Shown in pieces: positions 22,119 through 32,154 of a stretch of 64,000 nucleotides of DNA (position 1 is its first letter; the number at the start of each line of letters is the position of its first letter). The DNA is from Paraphysomonas bandaiensis (lineage: Eukaryota > Chrysophyceae). The translations under genes were made by a program, and so were the position numbers. Under the pieces are notes generated by a model. That model did not search any database, was not told the DNA's origin, and saw only the letters and a program-made list of their open reading frames with translations. The stretch is taken from contig CBFFRP010000358.1 in assembly GCA_965644295.1 (NCBI GenBank), positions 1-64,000 of the forward strand. Reading direction: 5' to 3'.

Positions 22119-22460
22119 TTAACTGCAGCTGACACAGTGTCTACCCATTCCTTTTAGTAGGTTACTTATATAGCTTGACCTCGGAATACTGTCTCTTTTA
22201 CTGGAGGGGATATGAGGCTTATCCCGGTGGGCTACATTCAATTTTAGGGGCATGATGCAAACAAGCACAAAAATATATATATTATAATATACCAGATACA
22301 AGCGAGAAGTACTTCGGGTGCACTGACTTATCCTCTTTTGTGGCACCGCCTCTTCTCTTCTTGCTTTCGTATAATATAAACTGATAGCTACCACCAGCAT
22401 TGACAGCATGGACAGTATCACGCATCCTAGTGACAGTAACGAGAATACATGATATAGGGG
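22119..22460 (-). CDS. Possible small single-pass membrane protein
   Basis: The minus-strand frame ending at 22119 includes GCVILSMLSMLVVAISLYY, a strong transmembrane helix, followed by basic residues (TKARREEAVPQKR). A GT-AG intron from about 22295 to 22233 would join it to a short C-terminal segment and remove a low-complexity hydrophobic run. The start codon is not resolved. No family recognised. Confidence 0.35.
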   Translation of the reverse strand, partial: PLYHVFSLLSLGCVILSMLSMLVVAISLYYTKARREEAVPQKRISQCTRSTSRLYLVYYNIYIFVLVCIMPLKLNVAHRDKPHIPSSKRDSIPRSSYISNLLKGMGRHCVSCS

Positions 22461-23862
22461 TTTTTAACTTTATATATATATATCAGACAATAATGACTCC
22501 ATCTCTCTTGTTCTGATTTTTGTACAGTAATAAACAAGGCAGCACAACACACATAACAGATTGCTTTCTATCGTCACTAAAAGTCATTGATAATTATAGT
22601 ACCGTAATAGCACCAGGCATAAAGCCTTGCCTCTTTTTGAACGCGCTGCCGTAGTTTCAACATTTGTCGTCTTTCTTGCTGCACGCTGCTCCTCTCTCTG
22701 CCGGTGTATACATTGGGCAGCAGGAGTCCCACCATATCGGTGACTGTAGAACCGTCACAGTTCCGAACGACAATTTGTGGACTCCGCGTGTATTATTTGT
22801 TTATCCATGTTGTCCTGATGACAATGGCGATGACAAATTGCAGCTGATAATGAGTTGTTGGCTACAGGTGGAGAAATTAAATAGGTCAGCCCAACATAAC
22901 ACAAAAATAAGAAATAAATTAAAAAAGTCCTGCAATCTGTCGTTCTAATACACTTGAACGGATGTTTAGCGATATCTCAATGCTGTGCAAATCAATGATG
23001 GCTCTCAACAAAGTCGGACTATCAGAGTCAGCTGATAGTGTTCTGCCCACTTAGAGCCAAATAAATGCTTGTGGGCTCAAAAATCCTGATGTCATCGATG
23101 TCAGGTAGATAATCATTCTGCTTGCTCACTGCGGTTGTTTTGATAGAGCAAAAGTTGTTGCACAGCATAAAAGTCTACAATTTGCTAATAACTGTGGACT
23201 CCATGTAGACCAGGTATGCGTAATGCGTTAGAATTAATTGTCAATGATTTGATGCAGGTTTCACTCCATTGTTGAATTTAATATTTGCTGTCCCAATTAC
23301 AATAGTTTACAATTAATTGATACGCAGCCGTGGTATACCTCGATTAGTAGATCTACGTATTGCACATTGTGGCTAAAAATTTAACCTGGTGGCAGAACAG
23401 TTGTATACTAAACTGTATAGTGCAGCCACGCTGCTAAGGTGACATATAAAACGAGTAACTATAACAAAAAAAAATATCGCGAAATAATTGGTGAGACTAA
23501 TTTAATCATACTATAATATTCTTATTAGACGCCTACGCATCGTAAATAGACAGAAGATTATTCAGTCCACTACATTTAATTTTATGCTCTATTTTCACGC
23601 ACTTATATAGTAGTATTCATTCCTCCTCTTATGTTAGTGTACCGGATGCGAACAATTCAAATGCCAGAGCGCATACGGAAAAAACATTTCTTGACTGAAT
23701 AATACAGAATTCCTCGTTCAATGTAGTATGAGCATTACGCGTATCTATAAGCTAGGGCGTTCGTTGAGGTTCAGTGAAGAAACGATACGGCACATATACC
23801 TACACATCCCACATATTAGCACACATATGGTTTCTTGATAATAACATGAACATAAATATCGC
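22461..23862. other. Mostly non-coding, with transposon fragments
   Basis: 22664-22948 (+) is open for 94 codons (NLWTPRVLFVYPCCPDDNG) but begins with TTG and could be a single exon of an unresolved gene. 23036-23075 is an inverted fragment of module B (CTGCCCACTTAGAGCCAAAT). 23230-23332 is a MITE copy ending TGATACGCAGCCGTG. No other gene is supported. Confidence 0.45.
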
Positions 23863-24494
23863 TTGTATGCTCACAAGTTCAAAGATACTTATAAAAAATA
23901 TCTTCGCGTAGAGTGTGCACTTAGGTTAATATTGGCCAAGAACTGATAGTACTAGCAGATATCACAAGAATCACTTCGCAGTGACACAAATGTCGACTAG
24001 TGCTCGTCCAAATATCTGGCCGTGTACTCAGAAGGAAAGTATAGCATAACATTCACGTACGTGTAATGATAACGAACATCCTAAGCATTGTGAATATATT
24101 GTGGGCTTAAGTAGCACTTCGTACCATTCAGAAAATCACAATCCGCCAAAGATAACCAAGTTCGCTCGATATCAGCCTAGCAGTATAATTCCAGCTGGCG
24201 AAGAACGCAACGAACAGCTTCAGGTCGATCAGTCTATCACAGCAACTAATAAAACAAACTCGATTAGAAGTAATTCGTCTATGTATCACAATATATAAAC
24301 ACTGTGTTGTATGCTCACAAGTTCAAAGATACTTATAAAAAATATCTTCGCGTAGAGTGTGCACTTAGGTTAATATTGGCCAAGAACTGATAGCACTAGC
24401 AGATATCACAAGAATCACTTCGCAGTGACACAAGTGTCGACTAGTGCTCGTCCAAATATCTGGCCGTGTACTCAGAAGGAAAGTACAGCACAAC
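23863..24494. repeat. 188-bp direct duplication
   Basis: 23863-24050 is repeated at 24307-24494 with only a handful of substitutions (e.g. GATAGTACTAG versus GATAGCACTAG). The copies start 444 bp apart, and the second copy lies just before the 157-bp satellite. The 256-bp spacer contains no clear gene. Confidence 0.9.
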
Positions 24495-24540
24495 AAAGAA
24501 TACATACACGATTGGTGCACAAAACATATTTCGGATAAAA

Positions 24541-25793
24541 TTTGGTTAAGAGGTGAAATCATCGATACACTCGAAAACACGGACCAAGTTCGCTCATCAT
24601 CTCCCAACATGTATAACATATCCAAAACATATAACACACGTATATATACATACATTCACGATATATATCTCACAACTATACTGTATTGGGATTAGAGTTT
24701 GGTTAAGAGGTGAAATCATCGATACACTCGAAAACACGGACCAAGTTCGCTCATCATCTCCCAACATGTATAACATATCCAAAACATATAACACACGTAT
24801 ATATACATACATTCACGATATATATCTCACAACTATACTGTATTGGGATTAGAGTTTGGTTAAGAGGTGAAATCATCGATACACTCGAAAACACGGACCA
24901 AGTTCGCTCATCATCTCCCAACATGTATAACATATCCAAAACATATAACACACGTATATATACATACATTCACGATATATATCTCACAACTATACTGTAT
25001 TGGGATTAGAGTTTGGTTAAGAGGTGAAATCATCGATACACTCGAAAACACGGACCAAGTTCGCTCATCATCTCCCAACATGTATAACATATCCAAAACA
25101 TATAACACACGTATATAAACATACATTCACGATATATATCTCACAACTATACTGTATTGGGATTAGAGTTTGGTTAAGAGGTGAAATCATCGATACACTC
25201 GAAAACACGGACCAAGTTCGCTCATCATCTCCCAACATGTATAACATATCCAAAACATATAACACACGTATATATACATACATTCACGATATATATCTCA
25301 CAACTATACTGTATTGGGATTAGAGTTTGGTTAAGAGGTGAAATCATCGATACACTCGAAAACACGGACCAAGTTCGCTCATCATCTCCCAACATGTATA
25401 ACATATCCAAAACATATAACACACGTATATATACATACATTCACGATATATATCTCACAACTATACTGTATTGGGATTAGAGTTTGGTTAAGAGGTGAAA
25501 TCATCGATACACTCGAAAACACGGACCAAGTTCGCTCATCATCTCCCAACATGTATAACATATCCAAAACATATAACACACGTATATAAACATACATTCA
25601 CGATATATATCTCACAACTATACTGTATTGGGATTAGAGTTTGGTTAAGAGGTGAAATCATCGATACACTCGAAAACACGGACCAAGTTCGCTCATCATC
25701 TCCCAACATGTATAACATATCCAAAACATATAACACACTTATATATACATACATTCACGATATATATCTCACAACTATACTGTATTGGGATCA
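24541..25793. repeat. 157-bp satellite, eight units
   Basis: Unit starts are at about 24541, 24698, 24855, 25012, 25169, 25326, 25483 and 25640, each beginning TTTGGTTAAGAGGTGAAATC. The units are nearly identical. Units 4 and 7 share a TATAAACATAC variant where the others have TATATACATAC; unit 8 has CACTTATAT. Frames on both strands shift by one base per unit (157 is not divisible by 3), so the array is not coding. Confidence 0.95.
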
Positions 25794-26232
25794 GGATTAT
25801 TTGAAGTTAATATAAACAGATATGCAACGGAGCTCACCATTGAAGTATATTTCTTCCGAAGGACTTCTAGTCATGTTTTGGAGATAGTAAGCCCTCACCA
25901 GAGCCCATGCAGAGACAGTGACCATTGGAGAAGCAACTAGCCGCTACAATCACCTCTTGGAGTTAAAAAGATACCAGAAGATAGACATCTCAACTCTCAA
26001 CCACACTGTCCATATTCTATCTTTGTGGTGGAAAGAGAGGCGTGTGATGAACATGCATATGCATGCTTGTGCAGTGTGGATGATAATGAATGGCGGAGAA
26101 CCATCCTCCGTCCACCCAACCACATCCGCACATGCACTGTATTCCTATTGTGTATTTCATTATACACCGTATACATGAGGTCATGTTTTTTTTCAGTACG
26201 TATCAGGAATTGATTTCGACATACAGTAGTCT
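25794..26232. other. Spacer after the satellite
   Basis: No supported gene. An 86-codon frame (25918-26178) lacks recognisable features. Confidence 0.4.
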
Positions 26233-26345
26233 TAGGCCATTTTTAATATCCTAAATCCCTAAATCCCTAAATATGCGCGAAAGCCCTAAATCCAGGGATT
26301 TAGGAATTTAGGGATTTAGGGATTTAGGATATTAAAAATGGCCTA
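26233..26345. repeat. 113-bp palindromic element with CCCTAAAT repeats
   Basis: Arms 26233-26272 and 26306-26345 are perfect or near-perfect reverse complements, beginning TAGGCCATTTTTAATATCC and carrying CCTAAATCCCTAAATCCC. It has the size and shape of a foldback MITE. The CCCTAAAT units resemble, but do not equal, plant-type telomere repeats. Confidence 0.85.
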
Positions 26346-26491
26346 GAAATGCTCACCATTGCAACAGACAATGACTTTATACGGCATACGGTGAGAGTGT
26401 ACAGCAGCATACACACTTCGACGTAGCTAACGATTACATTTTGCTTGTCGGAGCTCTGAGAACTAACCACAAATCAACCTCGCTTGCCACA
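26346..26491 (+). promoter_or_regulatory. Promoter-like region of the XRP2 gene
   Basis: GTGTACAGCAGCATACAC (26397-26414), the reverse-strand form of the recurrent ACTGCTGTA motif, lies about 80-95 bp before the start codon, with ATACGGCATACGG just upstream. Confidence 0.45.
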
Positions 26492-28191
26492 ATGGGATGT
26501 GAATCATCGAAACCAAATCCACCGAAGGCGGCTAAGATTCCGTCACAGCCTAATTTCGGCAAGAAGGAGGGCCTTAATCCGAAGGACTATATATTCACAG
26601 GTCGACACCAGGAAACTCTCATTAAGAACCCAGGCCAAATAGATGGACAACAGTTCATCGTAGAGGACTGTGATGACTGTGATATATTTGTTCTGGATCA
26701 TATTGGTGCCCTCACTATTGATTATTGCAAAAACTGTCGCATAGTAACTGGCCCGGTGTCGTCCAGGTACCCCCCTCACATACGACGTGAAAATATTGAA
26801 TATGGTATGATGTAGTGTGTTCATTCGTAATTGCGAGAACTGTCAGGTCATCATAGCATGCCAACAATTGCGCTTACGAGAATGCAAAAACCTATGTGAG
26901 ATTGCCGTATTTTTCATACTACACTTAAGTCAGTTGATGCAGGTATTCTATTGTGTTCGCTAACTGGCCCTATCATAGAATTATCCAAAAATATTGAGAT
27001 AGGATGTTATAGTTATGCCTATTTTGGGTAATAGTGTCTGTATATTTGACCCATTGCTTGAAAATATGATCATATGTAGTATCGATGGACATTTCCAAGC
27101 TGCCGGTTTAGATGCATGGAATAACAATTGGTAGTTGCATACATTGATGCATAAGCACCCACTTATACGTTTGCTTCTCCTTTTTTGGTAGGCATGATGT
27201 GTATGATTTTACGCCAGAAGTAGGAAATTACCGACTCCTACCTCCGACCGCCACGCATATAACTACGGTCCCGGTAAGGGTTGGATACGCGTTTATTCAA
27301 ATGTAACATAACGGAAGTGGGCATTCGATAATTACAATAGAAGGCGGAAGAATTGGTGGAACAAGGACTGGCTCCAATCCAATCAGACAGGAGATATGTA
27401 ATTGCGTCATGTAAGGCTATTGTTGCTCTTTGTGTGTCTTGAGCGTGTGATATGTTATGTGAGATCTATACTCTGTGTTTGTGGACTTTTGTTTATGGTA
27501 AAGTGGACTACAGATGGCTCCAGCTATCCCTACTATAACAGTTCTGCGAAGCATGTGCTGCTATGCGTTCCAGTAGAATTCAAACATGAAATCAGGTATG
27601 GTTTCTATCCCATGTGGTTGTCATGTTTGTAGTCGTTCTTTACTGAGATATGTCGCACACTTTTCAACTGAATACTTGTGCGTCAACAATTTTCTCAGGG
27701 AAGCTGTGGAGAAAATTGCTCCATGCACACTGGAACCACTTCCAGAAGGATTTCATTCACCCCTTTCAATAGATAGATCTATTCTGAAAAAGCTTACTCT
27801 GGTATGTGACGTTCGTTTTTAGTAGAACTCTTTGATTATATCGCCACAATATTTTCTCGTAGGCACAAGTGTCGACTCTCGTGGGTGGAGAGAAAGCTGC
27901 GAAGAAATACATGGAAACAATAAAGCAGTCGAGCCCATGTCTTTTTCTTGTAGTGCAGATAACCGTACGTGATGAATCTAGCCTTAGAGACTTGGAGGCC
28001 GTGCTACGTAGTACAACACCCACTGCAGGTTGAATAGCTTATATTTTGTCTATACTATGACTACTAACGAAGTAACTCTTTTTGCGATAGACAATGAAAA
28101 AGCGTTATCAAGAAGTGTTTTAATGTGGAACGACACAGAAGCCCAAGCTCACGGGAAAACAGTTTTTGAATTGTGGAAGGAACAAACGTAA
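26492..28191 (+). CDS. RP2: XRP2/RP2 homologue (TBCC-domain ARL3 GAP)
   Basis: Ten exons in phase: 26492-26766, 26816-26895, 26943-27027, 27080-27130, 27192-27273, 27341-27410, 27514-27595, 27633-27801, 27863-28028, 28091-28191 (386 aa). The start MGCESSKP gives the myristoyl/palmitoyl signal of RP2. Then come the NPKDYIFTGRHQETL, GQQFIVEDCDDCDIFVLDH and IDYCKNC repeats of the TBCC beta-helix, RNCENCQVIIACQQLRLREC (which contains the QQLRLR segment where RP2 has its catalytic arginine), GPIIELSKNIEIGC, and NNNWHDVYDFTP. RP2 is the GTPase-activating protein for ARL3 and releases lipidated cargo in cilia. The C-terminal ~180 residues align only at KAEELVEQGL and are otherwise unrecognised. Exon 8 may instead start at 27700 (same frame). 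The stop could be bypassed by a further exon near 28285. Confidence 0.9.
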
Positions 28192-28989
28192 TAGTAATAT
28201 CACCATTTCACCATTAATATTTTGTTACTGTGCCACAGTAAGACGTCATTCTATACTGTAATTGTACTGACTATGTCATCCTGAAATGAGTGGTGTTGGT
28301 GTTGAATTAATTACCACCTTGAAGCGAGAAGCTTTTTGTCACGATATACTCAATTATGTCGTATTCTATATGAAAACAGTATGTCAGATATTTGTCTTAC
28401 CTACTGCTTTGGACGGTAGTATACTTGTATTCTCGAACACACGTTGTACAGAAGTTAGTATTTATGTCTGAGCTAGGGAATAATGTAGTGTAGGGCACAT
28501 AAGATAACAATGATAATGATCACGCGTAGCTCTCTCGCATGGCAGGTGAGTAACTATCTATGATATATAGAGTATGTAGTGACCGGAAGCGCTCTGTGAG
28601 AAGCAAGAGAAAAGTATTAAAATGTGCATAAATCGAGATGCATGTCGCATTGATATTTATGTAAGTCACCTATATCCTATATAAATATTACGTACTATAA
28701 GTCTGGGCTTAGGTACAATATATTTGAATATATTGCAATACTATTGAGATACAAGAGTTCAAACTGAGAGCGACTCACTATTATGCTGATGAAGCTGGTG
28801 AACCAAGAACTTAAAAGTTACCTGCGGTCTCAGGGATGTTTCAGACACATCCTCCACCGATAGTCCCGAAATGAATGCCATCGAGGAGAGAAAATTTAGG
28901 ACTGTGTCAGAGATGGCGTTAGCGATGTTATTGCAGTCAGGCCTACTGGTTCCATTCTGGTTAGACACATATTATGCGGCTCGTTATAT
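28192..28989. other. Spacer with two unresolved exon-like frames
   Basis: 28286-28471 (+) is open and could be an extra 3' exon of the XRP2 gene. 28820-28968 (-) encodes NNIANAISDTVLNFLSSMAF and ends in a GTAACT donor-like site. Neither can be joined to a complete gene. Confidence 0.3.
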
Positions 28990-29130
28990 CGGAACCAGAA
29001 TGGAATGGCTATGAGTGGGCAGAACAATATCTGCTGTCTATGTTTGCGGTACTCTCTGAACTCCGGTACTTATCCCCCAGAACACCACGAAAAGGTGCGA
29101 GTCCGACATTTTATTGAGACATGGATGTAA
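28990..29130 (+). mobile_element. Module-B fragment
   Basis: Starts near GGCTATGAGTGGGCAGA and ends GGTGCGAGTCCGACATTTTATTGAG, like the 3' part of B at 37395-37540, lacking module A. Truncated at the same side as the copies at 37725 and 49718. The sequence 29131-29771 that follows holds nothing recognisable. Confidence 0.65.
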
Positions 29131-29771
29131 AACACTTCAACAACATAATTTTATACTTCTTTTATTGTCATCCTCGTATTAACGTCCTTATCTTGAATCG
29201 TCAAGATACTTCAGTTTCATAGTTATAGCTATATTATATATTATTATATAGTAATTTTGACTACGTATTACAGTTTTCACACATTGTATTTAACGTATTC
29301 TACAACATCTCTATCTTAGAGAAGCATACGCATTTCAACATAATGTCCTATTCTAATATTATATATGGTTATTTCGACGTCCTGCATAATTTACATTACA
29401 CTAAAATCATAGCCAAGTGCAGTAGTGATGTATACAAAAAAGATACCTAATAAGCAATAAGGGCACAATATCAAAGGTTGGTAGATCACCGAGTCTGATT
29501 ATCTGTGAGTGCTTACGAATAGCGAAACTTAGCAGGAAGCAAACATCAAATTCTATTAACGGACATCAAATGCTCCAGAACAAAACACAGATGATATAGT
29601 TTCCGCCGTATTATTCCGAGTGTTGACGACCAATCCCTGAGGCAGAACACACATAACACAAAGTGATGACGAGTTACAGGCTTGGAAGAGTCTCTTATTT
29701 TATTGCTTCTAAGTATTTCAATTACTTTACAGCTCCAAGTAGTGTAGTGTGTAGTTTATGAATGCGAGAGA

Positions 29772-30141
29772 GAGGAAGAAGTGTTGGTTAACGAGGTTGT
29801 TGACAGAACTCCGGATATACAAAGTGCGCGCTCACAGTCTTGGTGCATAACACACTTCTTCACCACCCCACCAGAGGACTGTACCAGGAATGCCCCTTTC
29901 CGATTTGCTCGAGGGTGTTTTTCTGAGATTATTGCATTTTTCTCCACTCAAAACCCCTTTTTTTCTTTGGCGGCGTAAAAAGCGGGACATTCGACAACTC
30001 ATCGAAATCACTGTCGTCATCATTATCCCCAGTATCTTCGTCTGAAGATAATAAATACGGCCGCTTTTCCAAAGAACTTGGAAGATCCGAAGATGTATCC
30101 GGAGTTCTGTCCACAACCTCGTTAACAAACACTTCTTCCTC
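29772..30141. repeat. 46-bp inverted duplication of a coding segment
   Basis: 29772-29817 and 30096-30141 are reverse complements at 44 of 46 positions. The right arm encodes the SEEEVFVNEVVDRTPD part of the minus-strand frame below; the left arm encodes the same peptide on the plus strand. The arms are 278 bp apart and could be terminal inverted repeats of a small transposon that carries the start of a gene. Confidence 0.8.
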
Positions 30142-30165
30142 TGAGCACTGACTCATAGAATCCAT
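29929..30165 (-). CDS. Acidic 78-aa frame, possible transposase start
   Basis: Starts MDSMSQCSEEEVFVNEVVDR and continues with a Ser/Asp-rich stretch (LSSDEDTGDNDDDSDFDEL), then a basic PPKKKRG. Acidic N-termini like this occur in piggyBac-type transposases, but no catalytic domain follows, so the identity is open. Its 5' end lies in the inverted duplication 30096-30141. Confidence 0.3.
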   Translation of the reverse strand: MDSMSQCSEEEVFVNEVVDRTPDTSSDLPSSLEKRPYLLSSDEDTGDNDDDSDFDELSNVPLFTPPKKKRGFEWRKMQ

Positions 30166-31109
30166 GTATAGATATATATATATTACTGCTATTATAATAC
30201 ATCAGATTACTTAATCTTAGAATGGTTGTTTATATGCTCTCCTCTAAACCACTAATACTTCGTATGGTATGGAGCAAGTATCTTGTACAGTCAGAATAAT
30301 GTTTCAGCTTTGATGCATCCAGCAAACTGTTTCCAAACCAGTCGTTTTCAGTATGTAGTTTGGTGTGTGAGAGGTTGTAGCGTGTTGTTGTCACACTTGT
30401 GCATGATAATTCATAGTTATATTATTATTAAATTAAGTGATGCTGATAGACCCCCCCAGAGTACAAGGTTTCATCAATGTTTCTGAAGGCGACTGAAGGA
30501 CATCCATAGAGATTGTGTTGAGAAAGAATGGTGTACAAGCCTACTTGAGCATTGGAGAGAGCGATGGAGTCCTGCCCATGCTGTTATATCTTACTATAAT
30601 ACTGCTCTTTAGATTTGTGTTCGCCTGATCTATGTTGTATTGATTTTAATTCACCTTCTATGACCTCATGCTTCTGTAATTCGTAGCTATATGCGAGTAC
30701 AATTCATGACTAGGTTTAATACTTTAATTGACTAGGTTGAGTCATTTATTGCTTTGACTAGTAGGTTTTTACACCAATTTTGGAGTGACTAGGAAAGTCC
30801 ACCAAATTGACTAGGTTGAATAATAATATGATAAGGTTTTATTGCGGCCCCCCGCGGGCACTCTAAAATTAATTTTTTTCAGCTTTTGCCTCCTGAAGAT
30901 TTTGATTTGTTAAATTATTTCAGTTTATATATATATAATATATATTGTCTTTTAAAGATTTCGAGTTTTGAAAAAAGAAATGTAGTAGTAAATGTCTGAT
31001 TATTTAGTAAATGTCTGAGTAGAAATGTGATTGGTTTTAAATTTCGACTTTTTGAAAACATAATAATACAAATTCATTAATAATTTTGTCATCAAGCAGG
31101 CGATTAATA
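30166..31109. other. Spacer with CTAGGT repeat, copy 2
   Basis: 30702-30832 is the second copy of the CTAGGT repeat (GTAGGTTTTTACACCAATTT). No gene is supported in the rest. Confidence 0.5.
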
Positions 31110-31687
31110 ATGCATGATTCTAATTCAGAAAAATCAGGGAGAAAAGATAGTTGTAATAGCGATGATCTCCCTACAACTTTTCAGTTGGAAGGTTTTAGAT
31201 ACACTATCAAGCAGAGGAAGAGGCTTCAAGATGGTTCGGTATAATACATTCTCTATCAATAAGCCACTGATCCATATATTTAGGAAATTTGAAGGGTTAT
31301 TATCGGTGCTCAAAACACCGGAAAGGAAGAACATGTGGCTGTCCAGCTAAATTGACAATTCTTGTTCACGAGCAAGCAGAAGAATCTGATAAAAAACTGA
31401 TAATTTCAAAGGGGAAAGAGGAGCACGAATGTGGTGCCGCCACCTTTATATTGCCTTCAAGTTCACCAACATCTGATGATAATTCCAAGGAGAGGTCGTC
31501 GTTTTGTAAAGGTGTATATGACGCAAGTGGTGAAATGAAGCAACTTTGTGAAGCAATGGCGTTGAAAGATGTTTTGAAGTCCTCCATTGCGATTGCAAAT
31601 GAAGTTGCGGAAACAACGCGAACGAAATATAAGCAGCTCGGTGAGAAAATTGATATCTTTGTTTTTGCTGTTTTCACTTCAATTTGA
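31110..31687 (+). CDS. FLYWCH-like zinc-finger protein
   Basis: Two exons: 31110-31238 and 31295-31687 (173 aa). The acceptor at 31294 is a plain AAG, so the join is plausible rather than certain. The protein reads FQLEGFRYTIKQRKRLQDGS, then GYYRCSKHRKGRTCGCPAKL and EEHEC. Aromatic start, Cys-x7-8-Cys spacing and a final His-x-Cys/His fit a FLYWCH-type finger, a DNA-binding domain related to the WRKY-GCM1 fold and common in MULE transposons. The C-terminal ~80 residues are helical without a recognised domain. It could be a domesticated or residual transposon protein; it sits near dispersed repeats. Confidence 0.5.
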
Positions 31688-32154
31688 CCTTTGCTTTGTG
31701 CGTTATTGTTGTGTGTTTTTAATTAAGAATTATTGTTAGTTGTAGTAGAGGGCCAAATGCGGGCCGAGGGCCAAAATTAAATTTTTCCAATAATATATCC
31801 CAGGTTGTTTAGGAACAGCCATAATTAAACAGTAGGACACTAAAATATACACCAGAATACTTACTACACTGACAAATGCACATGTTTCTTTCTGCTACTT
31901 TGTAAGCATAACATACAGGCACTAGCCCGTTATAATAATTCCTGAACACATAATCCAAAACAACGTCTTTAGCTTATATACCTGTAGAATTATATGCTGA
32001 TATTCATATCGGTATACACTGTTTTAACCAATACGACAAGTAAGGACCCACACAGGAAGCACGAAACATTACTATACAAAAAGCTATTTCCAGTCAATAT
32101 AGGTATATTTTTGATATTTATTCACTAAACCATGTCATTCGCTAGCAAATGGTA
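31688..32154. other. Spacer
   Basis: No gene seen between the FLYWCH-like gene and the 3' end of the Fic gene. Confidence 0.5.

Noticed and set aside
24553-25815. Chains of ~100-aa open frames in the satellite on both strands
   Set aside because: The 157-bp period is not a multiple of three, so the frames restart in each unit; they are repeat artefacts, not genes.
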